NCBI GenBank assembly: GCA_030533265.1
Contig: JAUNJM010000008.1
Coordinates: 1 to 36,609, forward strand
Origin: Ruminococcus sp.
GTDB taxonomy: Bacteria; Bacillota; Clostridia; Oscillospirales; Ruminococcaceae
Length of the DNA stretch: 36,609 nt
Reading direction: 5' to 3'
A program made the position numbers and the translations under genes. Shown in pieces: positions 15,609-24,242 of this stretch. Every line of letters begins with the position of its first letter. Position 1 is the stretch's first letter. The notes below the pieces were generated by a model, which had not been told where the DNA came from, did no database searches, and saw only the letters and a list, made by a program, of their open reading frames with translations.

Positions 15609-15633
15609 TTGCTCCTGTTGTTTACAGGAGCAA
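15609..15633. promoter_or_regulatory. Perfect 10-bp inverted repeat between divergent genes
   Basis: TTGCTCCTGT (15609-15618) and ACAGGAGCAA (15624-15633) flank a 5-base loop in the alr/SLOG intergenic region. There is no T-tract on either side, so an operator or 5' UTR hairpin is more likely than a terminator. Confidence 0.5.
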
Positions 15634-15651
15634 AAAGTTTGTCTTTATCTC

Positions 15652-15680
15652 TTGAAAAGTGTAAACTAATGTGTTATACT
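15652..15680 (+). promoter_or_regulatory. Promoter of the SLOG-family gene
   Basis: TTGAAA (15652-15657), a 17-base spacer and TATACT (15675-15680) with a TGT extended -10 element. It lies about 31 bp before the start codon. Confidence 0.7.
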
Positions 15681-15711
15681 AATTTTAATTAACAGTGTAG
15701 GTGTGAAATGT

Positions 15712-16275
15712 ATGGACGAACAAGTCAGTTGGAATATTGAAAAAGCTTGCTGTTTTACAGGTCATCGCAATAAGGATCTTCCTTTTTCGGGTGACAGAAA
15801 CAGTCAGGGTATGAAGTGTCTTGTCAGTAGCTTACAGATGTATATTGAAAAAGCTGTGAAGGACGGCTATGATACCTTTATTTCCGGCATGGCAGAGGGT
15901 ACGGATCTGATCTGTGCCGAAATTGTTCATAATCTTATTACAAGAAAGGGCATGAACTTAAGACTTATCTGTGCTGTACCCTATAAAAAACAGGGTGCTA
16001 AAGAGCTTTTGAATCCACTTGACCAGTATGTCTACAATATGCTGATACAGGAAAGCGAAGTCGTATATGTAAGTGATACGAAGTCCAGAGCCTGTTATCA
16101 GAAAAGAAATCGGTTTATGGTTGAAAATTCACGACGTATAATCGGTGTTTTCAAAGAAAGCAAAACAAGGTCAGGAACTTATCAGACGATAAAAATTGCT
16201 CAGCAGGCAGGACTTGAGATGAATATTATTTATCTTGAAAAAAATCCTGTTTTTTATCTGTCTGATGATATGTGA
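15712..16275 (+). CDS. SLOG domain protein (YpsA/DUF1273-like)
   Basis: A Rossmann-like protein of the SLOG superfamily, thought to bind nucleotide-type ligands. The N-terminal CCFTGHRNKDLP and the GYDTFISGMAEGTD motif, followed by an AVPYKKQ block, are the YpsA/DUF1273 pattern. The length of about 187 residues is typical. ATG 15712 is preferred over a GTG at 15703 because AGGTG (15699-15703) is then correctly spaced; both are possible. It is transcribed alone from its own promoter, divergent from alr. B. subtilis YpsA affects cell division, but orthology and function here are not shown. Confidence 0.82.
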   Translation: MDEQVSWNIEKACCFTGHRNKDLPFSGDRNSQGMKCLVSSLQMYIEKAVKDGYDTFISGMAEGTDLICAEIVHNLITRKGMNLRLICAVPYKKQGAKELLNPLDQYVYNMLIQESEVVYVSDTKSRACYQKRNRFMVENSRRIIGVFKESKTRSGTYQTIKIAQQAGLEMNIIYLEKNPVFYLSDDM

Positions 16276-16395
16276 TCTTTATTGCAGACTATAACCATTC
16301 TTATTTTACACCCAAAACAATAATTGTTCAAGTGCTTTTTGATATTTTTTTAAACTTTATTAAATCTGTAAATATACATGAGGAGAGTTATGCGT

Positions 16396-17310
16396 ATGTC
16401 CACAGCACAAAACAAACAGCAAAAAAAGAGAAAATCACAGACACCGACAGCGTTGGTCTATTTTGCTACGCTTCTGCTTTTTTTGGCGGTGTTCGGGCTT
16501 ATAGCATCTTTTGTTGTTGATAAACTAAATGAGTTGAACCAGCCTCAGCAGGCTCAGAAAGCTGATCCTGTACCGTCTTTCAATCTCTTTTTTGCTCATG
16601 TTAACGGCAAGAACGTACTGGCAGAGATGTCTGTTGTAAGGATTTCTCCTGAAACGAATTCGGTGGTTGTGCTCCCTGTTTCGGCTGTTGTCAAAAATGA
16701 TAGTGACAAAACTTTCAGAGAAGTTTATGATAACGGTGGAATAATCAAGCTTAAAGCTTCAGTTGAGAAAACCTTCGGTTTGACGGTGGATAATTATGCT
16801 ACTGTTTCAAACAAGGCTTATGAAAGACTTGTTGATATGATCGGTGGTGTTATATACACTCCTGAAGAAGATTTATATTATCTCGCAAAAAATGACGCAG
16901 ATGATATATCAATACGTTCAGGGCAGGCAATTTCTCTTGTCGGCAGACAGGTGCGTCTTATTTCTCAGTATCCTGTATTCAAAACAGGGAAAGAGGGTAA
17001 TCAGCTCTTTATAAACGAGGCGACTGAACAGCTTGTGGCAAGTGCTATAAGACAAACTTCAATAACTAAGAATAATCTTGATAATGTGTACAATATTATT
17101 ACTGAGAACTCGGATACCGACTGGGATAAGAATATATACAAAGTTCACAAGACCTATATAAAGAAAATGCTTGATACAAACGATACAAAGTGTCAGCTTA
17201 TTGCTCCTGAGGGTAAATGGCAGGATAATAAGCTTGAAATGTCCGATAAATTCATGGAGGATCTCAAAAAGATTATTCTTGATACTGAGCCTGCACCGAT
17301 TGAAGATTAA
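16396..17310 (+). CDS. LytR-CpsA-Psr-like membrane protein, degenerate
   Basis: Basic N-terminus, one membrane span (about residues 16-42, ALVYFATLLLFLAVFG) and an extracytoplasmic domain matching the LCP fold: VVRISPETNSVVVLPV, YDNGGIIKLKASVEKTFGL, and VDMIGGVIY. LCP enzymes transfer lipid-linked polymers to peptidoglycan. The family's SIPRD motif, which holds a catalytic Arg, reads LPVSA here, and the late RxRxxD/GRxxRQQ block is also not recognisable, so it may not be an active ligase. ATG 16396 is chosen because AGGAGAG (16381-16387) sits eight bases upstream; ATG 16378 precedes that site. A PII-like gene follows 23 bp later. Confidence 0.72.
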   Translation: MSTAQNKQQKKRKSQTPTALVYFATLLLFLAVFGLIASFVVDKLNELNQPQQAQKADPVPSFNLFFAHVNGKNVLAEMSVVRISPETNSVVVLPVSAVVKNDSDKTFREVYDNGGIIKLKASVEKTFGLTVDNYATVSNKAYERLVDMIGGVIYTPEEDLYYLAKNDADDISIRSGQAISLVGRQVRLISQYPVFKTGKEGNQLFINEATEQLVASAIRQTSITKNNLDNVYNIITENSDTDWDKNIYKVHKTYIKKMLDTNDTKCQLIAPEGKWQDNKLEMSDKFMEDLKKIILDTEPAPIED

Positions 17311-17333
17311 GAAGTTCAGAGGAGGAAATACTG

Positions 17334-17714
17334 ATGAAGCTCATGGTTTTTATACTCAATAAAATTGATACTTTGGAATATCTGCTTGAAGGTTTGTCTG
17401 CAGCGGGTATCGGTGGAGCAACTATCATTGAGTCTTCAGGTCTGGCAATGACTCTTTCAAAGCTGGGAAGCAGTTTTCTCAGTGCTCCGATCCGTGCTCT
17501 TTTCAGCGGCGATGAGGATAACAGGACTATTCTTTCGGTTATAAGAGATGATCAGCTCGACCTTGCAAGACGTGTTATTTACAATACCGTCGGAGATCTT
17601 TCGATGCCTAACACGGGTATTCTTTTCACATTGCCTATTGATTTTGCTGAGGGTATCAGAAAGAATTATGACAAGCAAAAGCTTGTTGATTCGTCGAACA
17701 GGCAGAAAGATTAG
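17334..17714 (+). CDS. PII-like protein (126 aa)
   Basis: A small cytoplasmic protein with the outline of the PII/ferredoxin-like fold: N-terminal strand MKLMVFILNKIDTLEYLLE followed by GIGGATIIESSGL, a central loop, and a late NTGILFTLPID strand that recalls the PII motif GDGKIFVLPV. The typical PII T-loop Tyr/ATP motifs are not evident, so it is likely one of the divergent PII-like sensors. GAGGAGG lies just before the ATG. It is co-transcribed with the LCP-like gene upstream, which may hint at metabolic control of an envelope process. The ligand is unknown. Confidence 0.6.
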   Translation: MKLMVFILNKIDTLEYLLEGLSAAGIGGATIIESSGLAMTLSKLGSSFLSAPIRALFSGDEDNRTILSVIRDDQLDLARRVIYNTVGDLSMPNTGILFTLPIDFAEGIRKNYDKQKLVDSSNRQKD

Positions 17715-17775
17715 AAATATTTACGCAGAGTTCACCGAAAATTCATAAAATGCAATGTTTTAATTGCTGTATTGC

Positions 17776-17804
17776 TTGCAAAAGTTGATTTTGTGTGATA
17801 TAAT
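17776..17804 (+). promoter_or_regulatory. Promoter of the rimP-nusA-infB operon
   Basis: TTGCAA (17776-17781), 17 bases, TATAAT (17799-17804) with TGA extended -10 (17796-17798). Transcription would begin near 17811, giving a leader of about 85 nt before rimP. Confidence 0.78.
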
Positions 17805-17827
17805 AATATAGTAATAAGTTTAATGAA

Positions 17828-17860
17828 AGGCTGGAATTTGACTTCCGGTCTTTTGATTTT
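17828..17860 (+). promoter_or_regulatory. Leader hairpin with T-rich tail upstream of rimP
   Basis: GGCTGGAA pairs with TTCCGGTC (two G-U pairs) around a short loop, followed directly by TTTTGATTTTG. This looks like a weak intrinsic terminator or attenuator within the leader. nusA operons are known to be autoregulated by NusA in other bacteria; attenuation here is inferred. Confidence 0.5.
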
Positions 17861-17897
17861 GTATGGGGTTTTTATCCCGAACATGGAGTGTGAAGAT

Positions 17898-18386
17898 ATG
17901 GAAAAAAACAATACTGCAACCCGTGTGAGGAAGCTTGCACAGCCTCTTTGTGATGAGCAGGGACTTTTCCTGTGGGACGTGAGATTTGAAAAGGAGGGGG
18001 CAAGCTGGTACCTCAGAGTGTTTATCGACAAAGATGGCGGAGTTTCTATGGATGATTGTGAGAATTTTACTCGTCCGTTCAACAAGATTCTTGATGAGGA
18101 GGATCCAATCTCTCACAGCTATGTGCTTGAAGTCGGAAGCCCAGGTCTTGGACGTGAGCTGAAACGTCCTGAACATTTTGAGGCTTGTATCAATGATCTG
18201 ATAAGAGTCAAGCTCATAAGACCGAGAGATGGTCAGCGTGAGTTTATTGCAGGTCTGGATTCTTATGATAAGACGAAAATTTACTGTCACCTTGCAGATG
18301 ATGATGGAAATCCACTTGAGCCAATAGAGTTTTCGTTCAATGAATGTGCATATATTAAATTATATGACGATTTTGATTTGGAATAA
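17898..18386 (+). CDS. rimP: Ribosome maturation factor RimP
   Basis: RimP binds the 30S precursor and aids its late assembly. The sequence shows the expected two domains: an N-terminal part with LFLWDVRFEKEG and LRVFIDKDGGVSMDDCE, the SHSYVLEVGSPGLGREL motif that is the family signature (about residues 71-86), and an SH3-like C-terminal domain from FIAGLDSYD. The ATG at 17898 follows GGAGTG at 17885-17890; upstream in-frame starts at 17823 and 17883 are less well placed. The length of 162 residues is typical. It is first in the operon; nusA follows about 100 bp later. Confidence 0.92.
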   Translation: MEKNNTATRVRKLAQPLCDEQGLFLWDVRFEKEGASWYLRVFIDKDGGVSMDDCENFTRPFNKILDEEDPISHSYVLEVGSPGLGRELKRPEHFEACINDLIRVKLIRPRDGQREFIAGLDSYDKTKIYCHLADDDGNPLEPIEFSFNECAYIKLYDDFDLE

Positions 18387-18488
18387 AATCAGCACTTTGT
18401 TGACATCTTTAATTGCGTGGCTTTTGCCACTTGACATATATTAAGACATAGTTTTTGAACATGATTTATGAGAGGAATGGTTAGAAAA

Positions 18489-19589
18489 ATGAATAACGAA
18501 TTTTTTGAAGCGTTTGATCAGTTTGAACAGGAAAATAATATTGATCCACAGGAGCTTATTGAAACTATCAAGGCCGGACTTTTACAGGCTATTAAAAAGG
18601 AATATCCGACAAGTGATAACATCAGTGTCGAGATAAACCCTGAAACACATAAGTTTGATGTGAAGATACTTAAAGAAGTTGTTGAGGGCGAACCTGAAAA
18701 CCCCGGAAATCAGATTAATATTGACGCTGCATATAATATTTCAAAGAGAGCAAAAGTCGGAGGAGTTGTTGAGATCAAGGTGAATCCGGCAAAGTTCGGT
18801 AGAGTTGCAGCTCAGAACGCAAAGCAGAATATCAAACACAGAATTAAGGATTTTGAAAGAGAAAAGCTTATTGCACAATATCAGGATAAGGTTTATGAAT
18901 GTGTTCCTGCTGTTGTACAAAAAGTTGAGCCTGCTACATTGAATGCAGTTCTTACTATTGACAAGAACGAGGTTTATCTTGTAAGAAATGAACAGATACC
19001 TGGCGAGGTGCTCAAAGCAGGAGATATTATTCAGGTATATGTTGTTGGTATTGCAAATCCTGATAAGAAGCCGTCTATTAAAATTTCAAGAACACATCGT
19101 GAGTTCGTAAAAAGACTTTTTGAAAGAGAAATCCCTGAAATCGCTGACGGTACTGTTGAAATCAAGGGTATTTCCCGTGTTGCAGGTGTTAGAAGTAAAA
19201 TTGCAGTTGCAAGTAAGGATGAAAATGTTGATGCTGTCGGTGCTTGCATCGGACCTAAGAAGTCAAGAATTTCTTCGATTGTGGCAGAACTTAACGGCGA
19301 AAAGATTGACGTTATACCTTACAGCGATGAGCCTGCTGAATTTATCGGCAGAGCACTTGCTCCATCAGAAGTTCTGGACGTTATGATTTCGGAAAAAGAG
19401 GGCGTTCGTGAGTGCCGTGTTATCGTACCGGAGAATCAGCTTTCACTTGCTATCGGAAACAAGGGACAGAATGCTAAGCTTGCAGCAGGTCTTACAGGAT
19501 TCAAGATTGACATCGTTTCAGAAAGTGCAGCAAAGGACCTTCCTCCTATTGACGCTGATGAGAAACAGGACGTAATTATCGAGGACTGA
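18489..19589 (+). CDS. nusA: Transcription termination/antitermination factor NusA
   Basis: NusA binds RNA polymerase and RNA at pauses and terminators. Domains in order: the N-terminal polymerase-binding domain (1-~125, NNEFFEAFDQFEQENNIDP), S1 (~130-200), KH1 (with REFVKRLFEREIPEIADG and VGACIGPKKSRI) and KH2 (ECRVIVPENQLSLAIGNKG). The GxxG loops GPKK and GNKG are intact. There is no C-terminal acidic repeat region, as usual for Firmicutes. The ATG at 18489 gives MNNEFF, the usual type of NusA start. In-frame upstream ATGs at 18468 and 18477 exist, with GAGG at 18472-18475. Confidence 0.96.
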   Translation: MNNEFFEAFDQFEQENNIDPQELIETIKAGLLQAIKKEYPTSDNISVEINPETHKFDVKILKEVVEGEPENPGNQINIDAAYNISKRAKVGGVVEIKVNPAKFGRVAAQNAKQNIKHRIKDFEREKLIAQYQDKVYECVPAVVQKVEPATLNAVLTIDKNEVYLVRNEQIPGEVLKAGDIIQVYVVGIANPDKKPSIKISRTHREFVKRLFEREIPEIADGTVEIKGISRVAGVRSKIAVASKDENVDAVGACIGPKKSRISSIVAELNGEKIDVIPYSDEPAEFIGRALAPSEVLDVMISEKEGVRECRVIVPENQLSLAIGNKGQNAKLAAGLTGFKIDIVSESAAKDLPPIDADEKQDVIIED

Positions 19590-19626
19590 TAAAAAACACA
19601 GTCATTAAAAAAGGAACAGTTGACTT

Positions 19627-19896
19627 ATGAAAACAAAGAAAATCCCTATGAGAATGTGCCTTGGTTGTGATGAGATGAAACCAAAGCGTGAAATGATAAG
19701 AGTTGTCAAGTCAAAAGATGGAGAAATCTCTCTTGACCTTACGGGACGCAAATCAGGCAGAGGAGCTTATATCTGCAGAAACGTTGACTGCTTTAAAAAA
19801 GCAAGAAAATCAAGACGTTTTGAGAAAAGCTTTTCCTGTATGATAAGCAGTGAGGTCTATGACGGTATGGAGGCTGAACTGGAAAATGAGCAATAA
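19627..19896 (+). CDS. rnpM: RNase P modulator RnpM (YlxR)
   Basis: YlxR-family protein, shown in B. subtilis to modulate RNase P. The family signature is visible: PMRMCLGCDEMKPKREMIRV near the N-terminus and DLTGRKSGRGAYICRN in the middle, with Cys-containing turns (CLGC, CRNVDC). The length of 89 residues is normal. The gene sits between nusA and the ylxQ-type gene, the standard order. Its 3' end overlaps the start of the next gene by 11 bases. Confidence 0.92.
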   Translation: MKTKKIPMRMCLGCDEMKPKREMIRVVKSKDGEISLDLTGRKSGRGAYICRNVDCFKKARKSRRFEKSFSCMISSEVYDGMEAELENEQ

Positions 19897-20224
19897 TAAA
19901 ATGGGACTTCTGACTATGTGCAGAAAAGCAGGAAAGCTTAAGCTCGGTATGGACATGGTAAAGACCTCGTGCAAAAATGGTGAGGCTTTTGCAGTGTTTG
20001 TGGTCGATGATTTTTCCGTGAAGTCGCTTAAAGAAGTCAAGTTCACCTGCAATCGTGAAAATGTACCAATATATAATCTTGGCGTAACAATGGACGATAT
20101 CTTGTATGGTTTGGGAAAAAGAGTAGGAGTTATGGCTGTTACTGATAGTGGCTTTGCAAAGGCTTGTGCCAAAGGACTTGAACAGATAGAAATTGACGAA
20201 AATGAATTTTACAGCAGTATTTAA
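19886..20224 (+). CDS. L7Ae-family ribosomal-type RNA-binding protein (YlxQ)
   Basis: A small RNA-binding protein of the L7Ae/L30e/S12e/Gadd45 fold that binds kink-turn RNA. Recognisable parts are [20 protein letters not shown] at the N-terminus, the [11 protein letters not shown] strand and [15 protein letters not shown] near the C-terminus, standard for YlxQ. The ATG at 19886 overlaps the end of rnpM by 11 bases, as expected for translational coupling. The length of 112 residues is usual. The position between rnpM and infB is conserved in Firmicutes. Confidence 0.9.
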   Translation: MSNNKMGLLTMCRKAGKLKLGMDMVKTSCKNGEAFAVFVVDDFSVKSLKEVKFTCNRENVPIYNLGVTMDDILYGLGKRVGVMAVTDSGFAKACAKGLEQIEIDENEFYSSI

Positions 20225-20241
20225 GGAGGAAAAGGTTGCCT

Positions 20242-22731
20242 ATGAATATGAATAAATATAAGCTCAGTGAATTAGCAAAAGACCTTAAACTTACTAATAA
20301 TCAGGTCATTGAATGCATCCAGAATTTTACCGGGGAAACAAAGAAAACGGTTTCTGCTCTTACTGCATCAGAGGTAAGCATTGTTCTGGAGCATTTTACT
20401 CAGAGTAATCAGGTAGAGAACTTTGATGCTTATTTTGCAAACAACGTAAAGCCTGAAAAGACTGAGGATAAAAAAACAAAGCAGACTAAGAAAACAGAAA
20501 AGAAGACTGACGAGAAAAAGGCTGAGCCTGTTGAAAAGCAGGAAGAAAAGAAATCTGCACCTGAAAAGGAAATCAAAAAGGTTAAAGAAGAGCCTAAGAA
20601 AGAAGAGAAAAAGCCTGTTGAACAAACACATAAGAAGAAGGAACAGAAACCTGCAAAGAAACAGGAGCATGGTGTAAGACAACAGCTTATCGGTAATTCT
20701 TCTAAGAATGATAAGAATGAAGGATATACTATCTCATCGGCTGATGATTCAAAGGGTAGAAGAACTGTTGATACAAGAGGAAGCTATGTTGAGCTTGATA
20801 AGTATAACGAAAAGTACGATAATCTTGCAAACACAAAGCATAATAAGAGCAAGGATAATTTTACAAAGAAACAGAAGCTTACTCAGAAATCACAGCAACA
20901 TAAAAAACAGCAGTATTCTCACAAGAAGGAAACAGAGGCTGAAAAGTTGCGCCGTCTTGAGCTTGAAAGAGCAAGAAAACAGCAGCTTAAGGTGCTTATT
21001 CCTGATGAGATCGTTGTTTCTGAGCTTGCAACAAGACTGAAAGTTACAGTTTCTGAAGTTATTAAAAAGCTTATGGGACTCGGTGTTATGGCTGGTATCA
21101 ACGAAATTATTGACTTTGATACAGCTTCACTTGTTGCCGAGGAGCTTGGCGCTAAGGTTGAAAAGGAAGTTATCGTTACTATTGAAGAGCGTCTTATCGA
21201 CGATGAGGAGGATCCTGAGGACAGCTTGGTTGAAAGATGTCCTGTAGTCGTTGTTATGGGACACGTTGACCATGGTAAGACATCTATCCTTGACAGAATA
21301 AGAAATGCTAATGTAACAGCTTCTGAAGCAGGTGGTATTACACAGCATATAGGTGCATATCAGGTTTATTACAACAACAAGAAGATAACATTTCTTGATA
21401 CACCGGGACATGAAGCGTTCACTTCAATGAGAGCAAGAGGTGCTAATATTACTGATATTGCTATCCTTGTAGTTGCGGCAGACGACGGTATTATGCCTCA
21501 GACTATCGAGTCTATCAACCATGCAAAGGCTGCTGGTGTGTCTATCATTGTTGCTATAAATAAGATGGATAAAGAGGGAGCTAATGCTGACAAGGTAAAG
21601 CAGGAGCTTACCGAACACTCACTCGTTGTTGAAGAATGGGGCGGTGACGTTATTGCTGTACCTGTATCTGCTAAGACGGGTATGGGTATTGATGAGTTGC
21701 TTGAAAACATCCTGCTCATTGCAGAATTCAAGGAGCTTAAAGCTAATCCGAACAAGCTTGCTAAGGGTACGGTTATCGAAGCTAAGCTTGACAAGGGAAA
21801 AGGTCCTACTGCTACGGTTCTTGTTCAGGGTGGTACACTCCACAAGGGTGATATTATCATCGCAGGTACTACAGTCGGACGTGTAAGAACAATGACAAAC
21901 GACAAGGGTAAGGCTCTTGAAAAGGCAGGTCCTTCAACACCTGTTGAGATCACAGGTCTGAGTGAAGTTCCTATGAGTGGCGATGTATTCAACGCTGTTC
22001 AGGACGAAAAGCTTGCAAGAGAGCTTGTTGAAAAGAGAAAGCATCAGGCGAAGGAAGAAGTGTTCAGCCAGTATCAGAAGGTTACTCTTGATAACTTGTT
22101 CAGCCAGATTTCAGAGGGCGAAATGAAAGAGCTTCCTATCATCGTTAAGGCTGACGTACAGGGCTCTGTTGAGGCTGTGAAGCAGTCACTTGAAAAGCTT
22201 TCTAATGATGAGGTCAGAGTAAAGGTTATCCACGGTGGTGTTGGTGCAGTATCAGAAAGTGATGTTATGCTTGCAAATGCATCAAATGCAATTATCGTTG
22301 GATTCAACGTAAGACCTGATCCGGTTGCCAAGGCTTCTGCTGAACGTGACGGAGTTGACATCAGACTTTACAGAATTATTTATGATGCAATTGAGGAAAT
22401 CTCAACTGCTATGAAGGGTATGCTTGCACCTAAGTATCGTGAGGTTGAAACTGCAAGAATCGAAGTAAGACAGGTTTACAAGATTACAAACGTTGGTATT
22501 GTTGCAGGTTCGTATGTACTTGACGGTAAGGTCGGACGTAACAACGAGATTCGTGTTGTAAGAGATGGTATCGTTATTGCTGAGGATAAGATGTCATCAC
22601 TCAAGCGTTTCAAGGATGACGTTAAGGAAGTTTCCTCAGGATATGAGTGTGGTATTACTCTTGAAAAGTTTACAGATATTAAAGAGGGCGACATTTTTGA
22701 AGCTTTCTATATGGAAGAATACAGAGATTAA
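20242..22731 (+). CDS. infB: Translation initiation factor IF-2
   Basis: The GTPase that places initiator tRNA on the 30S subunit. A short N-terminal helical domain ([20 protein letters not shown]) is followed by a long Lys/Glu-rich low-complexity linker (about residues 75-250). The IF2_N repeat ([20 protein letters not shown]) comes next, then the G domain with G1 GHVDHGKT (about 340-347), G3 DTPGHEAF and G4 NKMD, and then domains II-IV. The total of about 829 residues is normal. AAGGAGG (20223-20229) overlaps the upstream stop; TTG 20236 and ATG 20242 are both possible starts. A lipoprotein gene, not rbfA, comes next. Confidence 0.97.
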   Translation: MNMNKYKLSELAKDLKLTNNQVIECIQNFTGETKKTVSALTASEVSIVLEHFTQSNQVENFDAYFANNVKPEKTEDKKTKQTKKTEKKTDEKKAEPVEKQEEKKSAPEKEIKKVKEEPKKEEKKPVEQTHKKKEQKPAKKQEHGVRQQLIGNSSKNDKNEGYTISSADDSKGRRTVDTRGSYVELDKYNEKYDNLANTKHNKSKDNFTKKQKLTQKSQQHKKQQYSHKKETEAEKLRRLELERARKQQLKVLIPDEIVVSELATRLKVTVSEVIKKLMGLGVMAGINEIIDFDTASLVAEELGAKVEKEVIVTIEERLIDDEEDPEDSLVERCPVVVVMGHVDHGKTSILDRIRNANVTASEAGGITQHIGAYQVYYNNKKITFLDTPGHEAFTSMRARGANITDIAILVVAADDGIMPQTIESINHAKAAGVSIIVAINKMDKEGANADKVKQELTEHSLVVEEWGGDVIAVPVSAKTGMGIDELLENILLIAEFKELKANPNKLAKGTVIEAKLDKGKGPTATVLVQGGTLHKGDIIIAGTTVGRVRTMTNDKGKALEKAGPSTPVEITGLSEVPMSGDVFNAVQDEKLARELVEKRKHQAKEEVFSQYQKVTLDNLFSQISEGEMKELPIIVKADVQGSVEAVKQSLEKLSNDEVRVKVIHGGVGAVSESDVMLANASNAIIVGFNVRPDPVAKASAERDGVDIRLYRIIYDAIEEISTAMKGMLAPKYREVETARIEVRQVYKITNVGIVAGSYVLDGKVGRNNEIRVVRDGIVIAEDKMSSLKRFKDDVKEVSSGYECGITLEKFTDIKEGDIFEAFYMEEYRD

Positions 22732-22763
22732 TTTTTTGTAAGTGAAAAAGAAAGAGGTTTAAT

Positions 22764-23834
22764 ATGAAAATTCTTAAAAGGATCATAGCACTTGCATCAG
22801 TGGCAGTTATGTCAATTACAATGTTTAGCTCATGCAATAAAAATGAGGTTATAACTATAGAGAAAAAACCTGCAACTGAAAAAATACAAAGAAATACAGG
22901 TATCGTATGCTGGGGTAGCTCAATAGGATATTCACAGTATAAGTGCAGTTTCACAAAGGTTATAGAGGACCATATGATGTCTGATGAATGTTACATTCCT
23001 GTTGTTAACATGTCAGTACCAAAGGATTCTACTAAGACAATCCTTGCAAGAGCAGGAATTACAAAGATACTTGTGTCCAAGAAGTTTACTGTTCCAAAGG
23101 GACTTGATCCTGTTGAAATTCAGTTCAAGGCAGAGGATAACAGCTATATTTTCCCACTCAGATACGGAATTTACTGCGATGGTGGTATGTCAAACGTAAC
23201 TATCGGAAATGTAAAGGGTACTTTGTCTATAACAAAAGATTCTGCTCAGCGTGCTAAGCCAAAGTATTACTTTACAAGAAAAAAAGAGGGCAAGGAAGTT
23301 GTTATCAATAAGGGAGAACAGATCATAAGTGATTCTATGACTATGTATTCTGATTATATCCCTGTTATATGCATGGGTGAAGCAGGTACATGGAATGATG
23401 CAAAAGACCTTATCAAACAGCAGCAGGCACTTATCAACAGCTGCAAGGACAAGGATAAGTTTGTTATTGTAGGTATGTTCAACGTTCCATTAAAAGATGC
23501 TGATAATATGGACGAGGATGAGAAGTATAAACTTCAGAAAAAGGAAAATGAAAAAATGGATGCGGCTCTTGCTAAGCACTGGGGAGATCATTATATAAAT
23601 ATCCGTGAATATTTATGCTCAGAAGAGTCGATAAAGTATATTGAGAGCAAGGATATTGAGTTTGACAAAGATGATAAAAAGAAAATTAAAGACAAGATGA
23701 TACCTGAATCATTGAAGTATGATAATGAAAACTTGCTTGATGTGGCATATCAGCTTATTGGTGATGCTGTTTATGAAAAGCTTGTTGAGCTTGATTATCT
23801 CTATCATAAGACACCTGGTGATCTGAAAAAATAG
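22764..23834 (+). CDS. SGNH-like lipoprotein, apparently catalytically degenerate
   Basis: Signal peptide with lipobox FSSC (Cys24). The mature domain resembles a Clostridial SGNH/GDSL-type family: a GIVCWGSSIG block I (GSS rather than GDS), a TKTILARAGI segment, TVPKGLDPVEIQF, NVKGTLS, a CMGEAGTWNDAKDLI block where a GQNGGW-type Asn motif would be expected, and HYINIREYL near the end. The usual DxxH near the C-terminus reads DNENLLD, so the catalytic His seems lost. It is probably a surface binding or scaffold protein, not an esterase. It sits between infB and rbfA, 32 and 24 bp away, in a translation operon where it is not expected. The family match is from memory of sequence patterns, not a search. 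Confidence 0.65.
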   Translation: MKILKRIIALASVAVMSITMFSSCNKNEVITIEKKPATEKIQRNTGIVCWGSSIGYSQYKCSFTKVIEDHMMSDECYIPVVNMSVPKDSTKTILARAGITKILVSKKFTVPKGLDPVEIQFKAEDNSYIFPLRYGIYCDGGMSNVTIGNVKGTLSITKDSAQRAKPKYYFTRKKEGKEVVINKGEQIISDSMTMYSDYIPVICMGEAGTWNDAKDLIKQQQALINSCKDKDKFVIVGMFNVPLKDADNMDEDEKYKLQKKENEKMDAALAKHWGDHYINIREYLCSEESIKYIESKDIEFDKDDKKKIKDKMIPESLKYDNENLLDVAYQLIGDAVYEKLVELDYLYHKTPGDLKK

Positions 23835-23858
23835 GGATAAATTGAAAGGAGCTTTGTT

Positions 23859-24239
23859 ATGTCTGGAGTAAAATCAGGACGTATGTCTGAAGATATACGC
23901 AGAATTGTTTCTGCAAAAATGAGAGAGCTTAAAGATCCTCGTCTGGGAGGAGGATCTATGCTCACCGTGATACGTTGTGATGTTTCAGGTGATGGCTCAT
24001 ATTGCAAGGTTTATATCTCAAGTCTTGAAGGCTTTGAAAAGGCTAAAGAAGCTGTGAAAGGTCTTACAAGTGCTTCGGGCTATCTGAAAAGAGAGATCTC
24101 GAACGTTCTTAAACTGAAAAAATGTCCTGATTTGAAATTTGTTGCAGATAATTCAGCAGAAAACTCAGTCAGAATATTTGAAAAGCTTAAAAATATCAGT
24201 GCTGAACAGAAAGAAACAAATGAACAGTCGGAGGATTGA
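23859..24239 (+). CDS. rbfA: Ribosome-binding factor A
   Basis: RbfA binds the 30S subunit and aids 16S rRNA 5'-end maturation. The N-terminal RMSEDIRRIVSAKMRELKDPRL and the later VYISSLE strand, with the YLKREISNVLKLKKCPDLKF block, match the KH-like RbfA fold. The length of 126 residues is normal, with an acidic/polar C-terminal tail. AAAGGAG lies just before the ATG. nrnA starts 4 bases after its stop. Confidence 0.94.
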   Translation: MSGVKSGRMSEDIRRIVSAKMRELKDPRLGGGSMLTVIRCDVSGDGSYCKVYISSLEGFEKAKEAVKGLTSASGYLKREISNVLKLKKCPDLKFVADNSAENSVRIFEKLKNISAEQKETNEQSED

Positions 24240-24242
24240 TCT

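Noticed and set aside
17820..18290. 156-residue minus-strand frame
   Set aside because: Antisense to rimP and its leader, no ribosome site, no family resemblance.
18399..18440. Two TTGACA boxes and a GTGGC-TTTT-GCCAC hairpin between rimP and nusA
   Set aside because: No -10 element at proper spacing and no T-tract after the short stem; too weak to call a promoter or terminator.
20461..20660. A/G-rich repetitive stretch as a possible CRISPR or satellite
   Set aside because: It is coding sequence for the Lys/Glu linker of IF-2; no regular repeat-spacer structure.
20368..20682. 104-residue minus-strand frame rich in Leu and Phe
   Set aside because: It is the complement of the Lys/Glu-rich linker of IF-2; the hydrophobic look is a codon artefact, not a membrane protein.
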